A stretch of 64,000 bases of DNA, taken from Zoogloeaceae bacterium. GTDB lineage: Bacteria; Pseudomonadota; Gammaproteobacteria; Burkholderiales; Rhodocyclaceae. Below the pieces are notes generated by a model. The model had not been told where the DNA came from, ran no database searches, and was given only the letters and a program-made list of their open reading frames with translations. Shown here piece by piece: positions 10,513 through 18,437 of the stretch (the first letter of the stretch is position 1; each line of letters opens with the position of its first letter). Both the position numbers and the translations under genes were made by a program. The DNA is taken from NCBI GenBank assembly GCA_024235655.1, contig JACKLY010000004.1, positions 193,151 to 257,150 of the forward strand, given 5' to 3'.

Positions 10513-12885
10513 ATGGAGCCCCTCGTCATTCCGTTTGAAAAACTGCGTGTCACCGATGTGGAACAGGTCGGCGGCAAGAATTCGTCGCTCGGCGAAATGA
10601 TCAGCCAGCTCGCCGATTCCGGCGTGCGCGTGCCCGGCGGATTTGCCACCACGGCGCATGCCTACCGCGAGTTTCTGGCGCAGAGCGGGCTGGACGCCAA
10701 GATCAACGCCGAACTCGATGCGCTGGATGTGGATGACGTCAATGCGCTGGCTGCCTGCGGCGAGAAGATCCGCAAGTGGATCATGGACACCCCGTTCCCG
10801 ACCTCGCTGACGGTCGAGATCACTGCCGAATACCAGCGTCTGGTCGCCGACTCTTCAGCCGACATGTCCTTCGCCGTACGCTCCTCGGCCACCGCCGAAG
10901 ACCTGCCGGATGCCTCTTTTGCCGGCCAGCAGGAAACTTTCCTCAACATTCACGGGCTGGACAACATCCTGCACGCGATCAAGGAAGTGTTCGCCTCGCT
11001 CTACAACGACCGTGCCATTTCCTACCGTGTGCACAAGGGCTTCATCCACGCCGATGTCGCGCTCTCCGCCGGCATCCAGCGCATGGTGCGCTCCGACACC
11101 GGCGCTGCCGGCGTCATGTTCACGCTCGATACCGAGTCCGGCTTCCGCGATGCGGTGTTCGTTACCGCCAGCTACGGCCTCGGTGAAACCGTGGTGCAGG
11201 GCGCCGTGAACCCGGACGAGTTCTACGTGCACAAGCCCATGCTGGCCGCCGGCAAGAAGGCCGTGATCCGCCGCAACCTCGGCTCGAAGATGATCAAGAT
11301 GGAGTTCGCCACCGAAAAGGCCGCCGGCAAATCGGTGCGCACGGTCGATGTGGCCGAAGCCGACCGCCACCAGTTCTCGATCAACGACGCTGAAGTCGAG
11401 GAACTGGCCCGCTACGCGATGATCATCGAGAAGCACTATGGTCGCCCGATGGACATTGAGTGGGGCAAGGACGGCAACGACGGCAAGCTGTACATCCTGC
11501 AGGCCCGCCCGGAAACGGTGAAGTCGCAGGAAGGCCACGAGCGCCTGCAGAAGTTCAAGCTCAAGACTTTTTCCAAGGTGCTCTCGTCCGGCCGTGCCAT
11601 CGGCCAGAAGATCGGCGTCGGCCCGGTACGCGTGGTCAGCGACCCCAAGGAAATGGACAAGGTACGCCCAGGTGACGTGCTCGTTGCCGACATGACCGAC
11701 CCGAACTGGGAGCCGGTGATGAAGCGCGCCTCCGCCATCATCACCAACCGCGGCGGCCGCACCTGCCACGCCGCCATCATCGCCCGCGAACTGGGCATCC
11801 CGGCCATTGTCGGCTGCGGCGACGCCACCGAAACGCTGAGCGAAGGCGAGATCGTTACCGCCTCGTGTGCGGAAGGCGACACCGGCCACGTCTATCGCGG
11901 CAAGCTGGAATTCGAAGTCACCGAGCGCGAAGTCGGCACCATGCCGGAGATCCCCACCAAGGTGATGATGAACGTCGGCAACCCGGAACTTGCCTTCGAG
12001 TTCTCGCAACTGCCGAACGCCGGCGTCGGCCTGGCCCGCGTTGAATTCATCATCAACAACGTGATCGGCATTCACCCCAAGGCCATCCTCGACATCGACC
12101 GCCTGCCGGCCTCCAAGCGCGAGGAAATCCTGCGCAAGGCCCGTGGTTACGCCAACCCGACCGAGTTCTTCGTTGAAAAACTGGTTGAAGGCGTGGCCAC
12201 CATTGCCGCCGCCTTCTACCCGAAGCCCGTGATCGTGCGCCTCTCCGACTTCAAGTCCAACGAATACCGCAAGCTGCTTGGCGGCGAGTTGTACGAGCCG
12301 GAAGAAGAAAACCCCATGCTCGGTTTCCGTGGCGCCTCGCGCTACATCGCGCAGACCTTCCGCGACTGCTTTGCGCTGGAATGCCGCGCCATGAAGAAAG
12401 TGCGCGAGGAAATGGGCCTCACCAACGTCGAACTGATGGTGCCTTTCGTGCGTACAGTGGAAGAGGGCAAGGGCGTCGTCAAGCTGCTCGCCGAGCACGG
12501 CCTGAAGCAGGGCGAAAATGATCTGAAGCTGATAATGATGTGCGAGATCCCCTCCAATGCGCTGCTGGCCGATGACTTCCTCGACGTGTTCGACGGCTTC
12601 TCCATCGGCTCCAACGACCTGACCCAGCTCACGCTCGGCCTCGACCGTGACTCAGGCCTCGTCGCCTCGCTCTTCGACGAACGTGACCCGGCGGTGAAAA
12701 TGCTGCTGGCCATGGCCATTGCCAGCGCCAACAAGAAAGGCAAGTACATCGGCATCTGCGGCCAGGGCCCCTCGGATCACCCCGATCTGGCCGAATGGCT
12801 GATGGATCAGGGCATCAGCAGCATCTCGCTGAACCCGGACACGGTGGTCGATACCTGGCAGCGACTGGGCAGCCACAAGGCGTGA
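10513..12885 (+). CDS. ppsA: Phosphoenolpyruvate synthase
   Basis: ATP + pyruvate + water gives PEP + AMP + phosphate, the gluconeogenic entry for growth on lactate or pyruvate. The 790 residues match the family length. Domain order: N-terminal ATP-grasp-like pyruvate phosphate dikinase domain (VGGKNSSLGEM at the start, AVRSSATAEDLP), mobile PEP-utilizing His domain (GGRTCHAAIIARELG, catalytic His), and C-terminal PEP/pyruvate barrel (FSIGSNDLTQLTLG, ICGQGPSD). The start is the ATG preceded by AAAGGAA. It lies beside the lactate genes, which fits conversion of lactate to pyruvate to PEP. A strong terminator follows. Confidence 0.96.
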   Translation: MEPLVIPFEKLRVTDVEQVGGKNSSLGEMISQLADSGVRVPGGFATTAHAYREFLAQSGLDAKINAELDALDVDDVNALAACGEKIRKWIMDTPFPTSLTVEITAEYQRLVADSSADMSFAVRSSATAEDLPDASFAGQQETFLNIHGLDNILHAIKEVFASLYNDRAISYRVHKGFIHADVALSAGIQRMVRSDTGAAGVMFTLDTESGFRDAVFVTASYGLGETVVQGAVNPDEFYVHKPMLAAGKKAVIRRNLGSKMIKMEFATEKAAGKSVRTVDVAEADRHQFSINDAEVEELARYAMIIEKHYGRPMDIEWGKDGNDGKLYILQARPETVKSQEGHERLQKFKLKTFSKVLSSGRAIGQKIGVGPVRVVSDPKEMDKVRPGDVLVADMTDPNWEPVMKRASAIITNRGGRTCHAAIIARELGIPAIVGCGDATETLSEGEIVTASCAEGDTGHVYRGKLEFEVTEREVGTMPEIPTKVMMNVGNPELAFEFSQLPNAGVGLARVEFIINNVIGIHPKAILDIDRLPASKREEILRKARGYANPTEFFVEKLVEGVATIAAAFYPKPVIVRLSDFKSNEYRKLLGGELYEPEEENPMLGFRGASRYIAQTFRDCFALECRAMKKVREEMGLTNVELMVPFVRTVEEGKGVVKLLAEHGLKQGENDLKLIMMCEIPSNALLADDFLDVFDGFSIGSNDLTQLTLGLDRDSGLVASLFDERDPAVKMLLAMAIASANKKGKYIGICGQGPSDHPDLAEWLMDQGISSISLNPDTVVDTWQRLGSHKA

Positions 12886-12913
12886 TGCCATACTGAAGCA
12901 AGCTGAACAGCAC

Positions 12914-12942
12914 AAAGGCCGGGGTTTCCGGCCTTTGTTTTT
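12914..12942 (+). terminator. Rho-independent terminator of ppsA
   Basis: A 9-bp perfect stem (arms 12914-12922 and 12928-12936, AAAGGCCGG type) with a 5-nt loop is followed by GTTTTT, 28 bp past the ppsA stop. Confidence 0.9.
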
Positions 12943-12949
12943 GGTGGGG

Positions 12950-13038
12950 GTTACAAGCACCGCTTGCTGAATGAGCTCGAAAAATTTTGGCTGGAGAGCG
13001 CTTGTTGAAGCCGAGGCGATCAAGCTTGTAACAAGCGC
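12950..13038. other. Overlapping inverted repeats in intergenic DNA
   Basis: GTTACAAGC (12950-12958) can pair with GCTTGTAAC (13024-13032), and GCGCTTGTT (13008-13016) can pair with AACAAGCGC (13030-13038). The two right arms overlap, so the pairings exclude each other. No gene is seen here. Confidence 0.4.
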
Positions 13039-13046
13039 AACATTAA

Positions 13047-13241
13047 CTATGCGCAGCTTTTGAGCATGGTTATTTGAGCACGAACTTCATGCAGTAGATT
13101 GTTTAGCTCTCTTATCTGGGAGAATGAATCTCCATGCGTTTCAGTGGCCAGCCTCTGGCCCATTTCCTGAACCACATAAAAAAGGTCGGACAATTCTTCG
13201 ATTGTTTCTCGCCTTTCACTTTCTAATGTTTCATCTAGCAT
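13047..13241 (-). CDS. Small hypothetical protein
   Basis: This 64-residue acidic, mostly helical protein has heptad-like leucines, possibly a short coiled coil. I recognise no family. The ATG start at 13241 has AGGGTG about 7 nt upstream; an in-frame GTG at 13250 is the alternative. Base composition is lower in GC than the neighbours and it sits next to IS-disturbed DNA, so it may be a recent arrival or a spurious frame. Confidence 0.4.
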   Translation of the reverse strand: MLDETLESERRETIEELSDLFYVVQEMGQRLATETHGDSFSQIRELNNLLHEVRAQITMLKSCA

Positions 13242-13450
13242 GATGATCACCCTTTATTAATCAGGCATGTGCCAGTGATTTGTCGGCTTCAATCATTGTC
13301 AGCGTCATTGCCCATTCGAAACAGTGTATTCCAAATTGTGGCTTCTCATGACAAATGAAAATTGGTTGGGTAGCATCGGCTGACCCGATTCCAGTTTGAA
13401 CGCTGGTTTGCCAACCACGGATTCGGTCTGGCCGTACCCGCACCCGCATC

Positions 13451-14654
13451 TGACCTGCCCGGAGATTTTCGGACCAGCTGAAACTTGAGAAGATGGCTTC
13501 CTTGAAGAGAGGAAGTCATGAGAAAGAGTCGATTCACCGAAACCCAGATCGTCACCATCCTGTGAGAAGCAGATCGGGGCTCAGTCGCAGAAGTAGCCAA
13601 GAAACACGGCGTCAGCGAACAAAGCATTTACACGTGGCGGAAGAATTTCGGGGCGCTCGATGCGGCCGACGTAAAGATGCTGCGTCAGCTCGAACAGGAA
13701 AACGCCCGGCAGAAGAAACTCCTGGCGGAGCGCGACCTCGAAGTCGAGATCATGAAGGAGATCAACGCAAAAAAATGGTGAGCGCACCCGCCAAGCGCCG
13801 CCAGGTCGAATACGCCAAGGTGCGAGGCCTGTCGGAGCGCAAGGCGTGTGCGCTGATGCGAACCGCAAGGTCGTCGCTCCACTACGAATCCTGGATGCAA
13901 GAGAAGGATGCGCCGGCGCTGGCGGCCATGAGCATCCACTCGGCGCAGTACCCGAGGTACGGCTAGCGGCGGATACAAGTCTTTCTTGAACGCCAAGGGC
14001 AAAGGATGAGCATTGATCGCACCTGGCGGCTTTGGCGCAAGGCTGGGTTGCAGGTTCCGAGAAAGCGGCCGAGAAAACGCATTGCGCTATCGCGCCCCCG
14101 GCCGCAATCGCCGATTGCAGCCGGGCAGGTATGGGCATACGACTTCGTATTCGATGCCTGTGCCAATGGGCAACAGCTGAAGTGCCTGACCGTTGTTGAT
14201 GAATACACGAGGGAGAGCTCGGCTATCGATGTGGCCGGCTCGATTCGCTCAGGGAGAGTCATCGAAGCGTTGTCGCAACTGATCAGTACGCATGGCGCAC
14301 CGAAGATCCTGCGCTCGGACAACGGGCCGGAATTTATATCTCGTGCGCTTCTGCGCTGGGCGGCCAACGAAAATCTCGACATGGCGCTGATCGATCCCGG
14401 CAAGCCTTGGCAGAACGGTACAGCTGAGAGTTTCAACGGCAAGTTCCGGGATAAATGTCTGTCGATGGAGTGGTTCCGGAACAGGACAGAGGCCAAGGTC
14501 GTGATCGAACAATGGCGACAGCATTACAATGAAGTCCGTCCGCATTCGAGTCTGGGCAATCAGACCCCAGCGGCGTTCAAGAAACAGCTTTTTTCAACCA
14601 CCCAACCGGAAGCCGTTTTCCAGGATGAGTGGTCCGAAGAAATCAGGCAGGTCA
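13451..14654 (+). mobile_element. Decayed IS3-family insertion sequence
   Basis: This 1,204-bp element is bounded by about 25-bp imperfect terminal inverted repeats: TGACCTGCC at the left end (13451), TTCGGACCA as the inner part, and the inverted copy at 14630-14654. Inside are orfA and orfB of an IS3-type transposase, each interrupted by one nonsense codon. I see no target duplication (left flank CATC, right flank AGTG), consistent with an old insertion or later rearrangement. Confidence 0.85.
13518..13781 (+). pseudogene. IS3-family transposase OrfA, nonsense-interrupted
   Basis: The frame encodes a typical 87-residue OrfA: MRKSRFTETQI at the N-terminus, a helix-turn-helix around VAEVAKKHGVSEQSIYTW, and a leucine-rich coiled coil at the C-terminus. 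The TGA at 13563-13565 (codon 16) stops translation just after ETQIVTIL, where relatives usually have a charged residue. A good GGAAG ribosome-binding site precedes the ATG. The rest of the frame is otherwise undamaged, so the mutation looks recent. Confidence 0.85.
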
Positions 14655-14758
14655 AGTGGAAGGCAGAATCCCACAATCGGCACATCCGACTCGATACCAT
14701 CAAGCGTGACCGGAAATGGTTGCAGGCTTTAGGTTTTGTTGGAGCGACGAAGAAATAA
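13775..14758 (+). pseudogene. IS3-family transposase OrfB (DDE), nonsense-interrupted
   Basis: The ATG at 13775 overlaps the orfA end in a different frame, as in IS3 elements that make an OrfAB fusion by frameshift. The TAG at 13964-13966 interrupts the frame in the conserved YG.R region before the catalytic core. The rve integrase core is intact: WAYDFVFD (first Asp), LRSDNGPEF (second Asp) and GTAESFNGKFRD (Glu), with the C-terminal YNEVRPHSSLG. The frame continues about 100 nt past the right inverted repeat to 14758. Translation from the internal ATG at 14006 could still yield a fragment with the DDE core. Confidence 0.85.
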
Positions 14759-15107
14759 CCAACTCAAAATCAGAGAGCATAATTTCGAATATCTCGCCTT
14801 ATTGGGACGACGTCGCACCTTGAACCGGGCTGTAATAGAAGCAAATATCGGCATCACAAGTTTTACATCATCGACGAGAGAGCAAAAAGGCCTTAGTCGT
14901 CGAAAGCCAATGAGCTACAAGCTGTTCCGTTCTTGACCAAGTTGTAGTGCTGCACTACATTGGCCCTCTACTGCATTTGTCATGCTCGTCTTTAGTTGTA
15001 ATCAGTTGTCGGCAATATGGCCCCGACGTAGTCCGTAGTCAAAACGGGCGAATTGAGGAGTTGAGTGACCGATGTTTGGGCTGGAAATGGGCCATGGCCC
15101 AAAAATG
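14759..15107. other. Intergenic stretch without a recognised gene
   Basis: About 350 bp lie between the transposase frame and the tRNA-Asn terminator. I see no convincing reading frame, RNA or repeat beyond short AT-rich stretches. It is lower in GC than the core genes, consistent with remnant DNA beside the IS. Confidence 0.5.
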
Positions 15108-15140
15108 AAAAAGCCCCGCAAGTCGAAAAACTTGCAGGGC
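15108..15140 (-). terminator. Terminator of tRNA-Asn
   Basis: On the minus strand, an inverted repeat (arms about 15113-15123 and 15130-15140, with the GCAAGT core near the loop) is followed by TTTTTC. It lies 12 bp beyond the tRNA 3' end. Confidence 0.75.
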
Positions 15141-15151
15141 CTTGTGCAACT

Positions 15152-15227
15152 TGGCTCCCCGACCTGGGCTCGAACCAGGGACCTACGGATTAACAGTCCG
15201 GCGCTCTACCAACTGAGCTATCGAGGA
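15152..15227 (-). tRNA. tRNA-Asn (GTT)
   Basis: The 76-nt cloverleaf has acceptor TCCTCGA pairing with TCGGGGA and an encoded CCA. The anticodon loop CTGTTAATC gives GTT, and the T loop GGTTCGAGCCC is standard. It is read on the minus strand and followed by a hairpin terminator. Confidence 0.97.
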
Positions 15228-15283
15228 ATTGGAAGCCGGCATAATAGACATGATATGAAGATCCGTCAACTTTTTTGTCAAAA

Positions 15284-17104
15284 ATGGAACCAACTTTAAT
15301 ATACGAAAAAACGTCTTCGGGCGAAGAAGCCGTCCGTCAAAGGACGCGTGTCGTGCAGCGAAATACGCGCATGGTGCTGATTCTTGTCGACGGAAAATCA
15401 AGTGTTGCTGATCTGTGTGAAAAGACCGGAAACCCTCAGTTGGTCGAGTCAGCATTGCAGGATCTGGAACGTGATGGTCTGGTTGTTCCGATCATCGCCC
15501 AGGACTCCGTATGGGAGCAAAGCAAGAAGCTTGCTGAAGAAATCAAGGCTGCTGCAATCAATCGTTTGTCGAGGGAGGTGAAGCCGCCGGAGCCTCCGTT
15601 ACCTCCGCTGATTGATCCTGTATCAGTGGCCTCGTTGCCACCGGAGCCGTTTTCAGTGGCGCCTCAATCACGTTTTCCCGGGCAGCAGAGTTTTTCAGTC
15701 GCTCCCTATTCGACCTTTGGTGGCGTGCCTTCAATGGCGCCTTCAATTACTCCGTCGGTAGCCAAGGCGGATACGCCAAAAATTGAACCTGAAAAAAGAG
15801 GTCATTGGTTTTCCCGGTTATTCGGCAATCGCAGATCGGCAAAAGAAAGTGTTGAGCCTGTTGTTGTCAAACGCGGGGGCAGGGGCGTCTATATTTCTTT
15901 GCCCATGGCGGCGTTGTTCGCTGTGCTCGGTTTTTTCCTCCTGGCCGTTCTTGCTTTCTTTTTCTATCCCTACAACAGCCATCGCACTCAGGCCGAGGAT
16001 GTGCTTTCACGCCTGATGGGGCAACCGATCCGGGTGGGCAATATCGCCGCTTCGTTTTCACCTTCTCCGGCAATCGTTCTTGAATCTGTGCAAGGAGAAG
16101 CTGGAGGAGGCGTGCAGGCTAGGGGCTTGCGCCTGGTTCCGGAATTGTTGTCCTTGCTGGGTTCGGCGCCGGTGTTTTCGATCGTTGAAATTCAGTCGGC
16201 GCAACTGGATGCGAATGCCTTGTCCCGGCTCTATCAGGCACTGAGTGACGCTTTGTCGAAAGGCGGCGGGGTTACCGTTCATGCAATTCGGTTTTCTGAT
16301 TTGCAGGCAGATGTTCTCGGTTTGTCCCTGTCGGATCTGCATGCAGAAATTATTGCCCCGCAGGCCGGCAGCCACGCCAATGTGGTTTTCCAGAGCACCG
16401 ACCGTTCCCTGAAAATCAATCTGAAACCTTCTGCCGGGGGATTCCTTGCCGAGTTTGATGCCTATGCCTGGAAACCTGCGGAGAAATCCCGATTCCGCTT
16501 TGATTCCTTGCAGGGGCTCGCGTTCTGGAATGGCCAGTCGGTCAGCATCCGGTCGCTGGATGCACGGATATTCGACGGTGCTTTGCAAGGTGAGTTGCTG
16601 CTGGCAAAAGGCGCTTCTTTAGCGCTCTCTGGCGATCTCACGGTCAAGCACATGAATGTGGCGCGTCTGGCTGCAGCCATGGGCTACGCTGATCAGTTTG
16701 AAGGGGAGTTGGCTGGTAGCCTCCGTTTTGTCGGGGAAGCCGCTTCCTGGGGTGATGTAATTGGCGCGTCGGTAGGGGAAGGGAATTTCACCATTCAACG
16801 TTGTGTCTTGGGGGGGCTTGATCTGGTGGAATCGGTCAGGCGCGGGACCGGCACCGTTCGTGGTGGTTCGACGCGTTTTGAACAGATGACCGGTACCATG
16901 AAAATCTCAGGCGAGCGCATTCGGCTTGCTGAGTTGAATATGAATTCCGGATTGCTTCGTTCAAGCGGCTATCTCGATATTGCACGCAACAGTGATTTGA
17001 GCGGCAAGCTGAATGTGGAAATGCGCGGTTCGGCGAGTGTTGTTCGCATGTCGGTGATTCCCGGTGGCACCCTGAAATCGCCGGTACTCGAAGGGGCGCG
17101 CTAG
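15284..17104 (+). CDS. AsmA-like membrane-anchored protein with N-terminal winged-helix-like region
   Basis: This 606-residue protein has a soluble N-terminal segment (1-75) resembling a small winged helix (VDGKSSVADLCEKTG...LERDGLVVP). A proline-rich linker (about 100-170), one transmembrane helix (about 203-228), and a C-terminal region with AsmA/TamB-like beta repeats follow, including GGSTRFEQMTGTMKISGE and a closing GTLKSPVLEGAR. AsmA-like proteins act in the periplasm in lipid or outer-membrane homeostasis. The cytoplasmic domain fused to them here is less usual. Start: ATG 15284; an in-frame TTG lies three codons earlier. Confidence 0.7.
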   Translation: MEPTLIYEKTSSGEEAVRQRTRVVQRNTRMVLILVDGKSSVADLCEKTGNPQLVESALQDLERDGLVVPIIAQDSVWEQSKKLAEEIKAAAINRLSREVKPPEPPLPPLIDPVSVASLPPEPFSVAPQSRFPGQQSFSVAPYSTFGGVPSMAPSITPSVAKADTPKIEPEKRGHWFSRLFGNRRSAKESVEPVVVKRGGRGVYISLPMAALFAVLGFFLLAVLAFFFYPYNSHRTQAEDVLSRLMGQPIRVGNIAASFSPSPAIVLESVQGEAGGGVQARGLRLVPELLSLLGSAPVFSIVEIQSAQLDANALSRLYQALSDALSKGGGVTVHAIRFSDLQADVLGLSLSDLHAEIIAPQAGSHANVVFQSTDRSLKINLKPSAGGFLAEFDAYAWKPAEKSRFRFDSLQGLAFWNGQSVSIRSLDARIFDGALQGELLLAKGASLALSGDLTVKHMNVARLAAAMGYADQFEGELAGSLRFVGEAASWGDVIGASVGEGNFTIQRCVLGGLDLVESVRRGTGTVRGGSTRFEQMTGTMKISGERIRLAELNMNSGLLRSSGYLDIARNSDLSGKLNVEMRGSASVVRMSVIPGGTLKSPVLEGAR

Positions 17105-17120
17105 ATCCTCCTCGAGAATG

Positions 17121-17148
17121 AAAAATGCCGGCATTTGCCGGCATTTTT
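17121..17148. terminator. Bidirectional terminator
   Basis: A perfect 13-bp inverted repeat (17121-17133 and 17136-17148) with A-run and T-run ends lies between the AsmA-like gene and the convergent aminotransferase gene. It can serve both. Confidence 0.9.
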
Positions 17149-17169
17149 TATGGAAGGTTCCTTGAAAAA

Positions 17170-18372
17170 TCAGAGAACCTTGGCGATCGCCTGTGCAACG
17201 TAGTTGATGTTTTTGGTGTTCAGCGCAGCAAGACAGATACGTCCGGTAGAAACAGCATAAATACCAAAATCATTTTTCAGTGTTTCAACCTGGGCGGCCG
17301 AGAGTCCGGTGTAGGAGAACATGCCGCGCTGCTGCACAACAAAGGAGAAATCCTGAGCAACCCCGGCTGCCTTGATGGCATCAACCAGACCAGTACGCAT
17401 GGCACGGATGCGGTCACGCATGCCAGCCAGTTCCTGTTCCCAGATCTGGCGCAATTCAGGCGAAGACAGTACTGCGGCGACCAGTGCGCCGCCATGGATC
17501 GGCGGGTTGGAGTAGTTGGTACGAATCACGCGCTTTAATTGCGACATGACACGGCCGGCTTCTTCCTTGCTGGCGGTAATGATCGAAAGCGCACCGACGC
17601 GTTCGCCATAGAGCGAGAAGTTCTTGGAGAATGAGCTGGAGGCAAAGAATTGCAGGCCGGATGCAGAAAAGGCCCGGACAGCGACGGCGTCGGCATCAAT
17701 GCCTTCGGCAAACCCTTGGTAGGCCATGTCCAGGAATGGGACGAGGCCGCCCGATTGGCATAGCCCGACAATTTCAGCCCACTGGGCATCGGAGAGGTCT
17801 GCTCCGGTGGGATTGTGGCAACAGGCGTGCAGCACCACAACCGAGCCCGGCGCCATGGCCTTGAAGCTGGCCTTCATGCCTTCGAAGTTGACGCCACGTG
17901 TTGCCGGGTCGTAGTAGGCGTAGTTTTCGACAACAAAACCGGCCGACTCAAACAGCGCACGGTGATTTTCCCAGGAGGGATCACTGATATAGACTTTGGC
18001 TGAAGGGTTCAGGCGCTTCAGGTAATCGGCACCGATTTTCAGCGCCCCCGTTCCACCAAGTGCTTGTGCCGTGATGACCTGACCATTGGCGATCAGCGGA
18101 GAATCACTACCCAGGAGAAGGTTCTGTACGGCCTGATTATAGGCGGCAGCACCTTCGATAGGCTGGTAGCCGCGCGGCGGTGCTGCTTTCAGGCGTGCCT
18201 CTTCTGCGGCCTTGACGGCTGCAAGCAAGGGGATCTTGCCGTTGTCATCAAAATAGACGCCAACACCGAGGTTGACCTTGGTGGTACGCGTATCTGCGTT
18301 GAACGACTCGTTCAGGCCAAGAATCGGGTCGCGTGGAGCCATCTCCACTGCGGCAAAGATCGAAGAACTCAT
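17170..18372 (-). CDS. tyrB: Aromatic-amino-acid/aspartate aminotransferase
   Basis: This 400-residue class I PLP aminotransferase of the AspC/TyrB family transfers amino groups between aromatic or dicarboxylic amino acids and 2-oxoglutarate. The PLP lysine is Lys250 in SSSFSKNFSLYGERVG; the NPTG motif (187-190) and the conserved RTNYSNPP substrate loop are also present. AspC and TyrB cannot be separated securely by eye, so the symbol is tentative. It is divergent from uvrB, with 65 bp between the two starts. Confidence 0.88.
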   Translation of the reverse strand: MSSSIFAAVEMAPRDPILGLNESFNADTRTTKVNLGVGVYFDDNGKIPLLAAVKAAEEARLKAAPPRGYQPIEGAAAYNQAVQNLLLGSDSPLIANGQVITAQALGGTGALKIGADYLKRLNPSAKVYISDPSWENHRALFESAGFVVENYAYYDPATRGVNFEGMKASFKAMAPGSVVVLHACCHNPTGADLSDAQWAEIVGLCQSGGLVPFLDMAYQGFAEGIDADAVAVRAFSASGLQFFASSSFSKNFSLYGERVGALSIITASKEEAGRVMSQLKRVIRTNYSNPPIHGGALVAAVLSSPELRQIWEQELAGMRDRIRAMRTGLVDAIKAAGVAQDFSFVVQQRGMFSYTGLSAAQVETLKNDFGIYAVSTGRICLAALNTKNINYVAQAIAKVL

Positions 18373-18437
18373 ATGAACTCCATGGGATAATCGGTAATGC
18401 CCTGTTTGAGGGATTTGATGCAGCGCAAAATTCTACC

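Noticed and set aside
10855..12498. 547-codon open frame opposite ppsA
   Set aside because: Mirror of ppsA codon bias (His/Gly/Val-rich); no recognisable family.
13261..13449. 62-codon minus-strand frame left of the decayed IS
   Set aside because: No ribosome-binding site, no family, and it ends at the IS border; probably chance.
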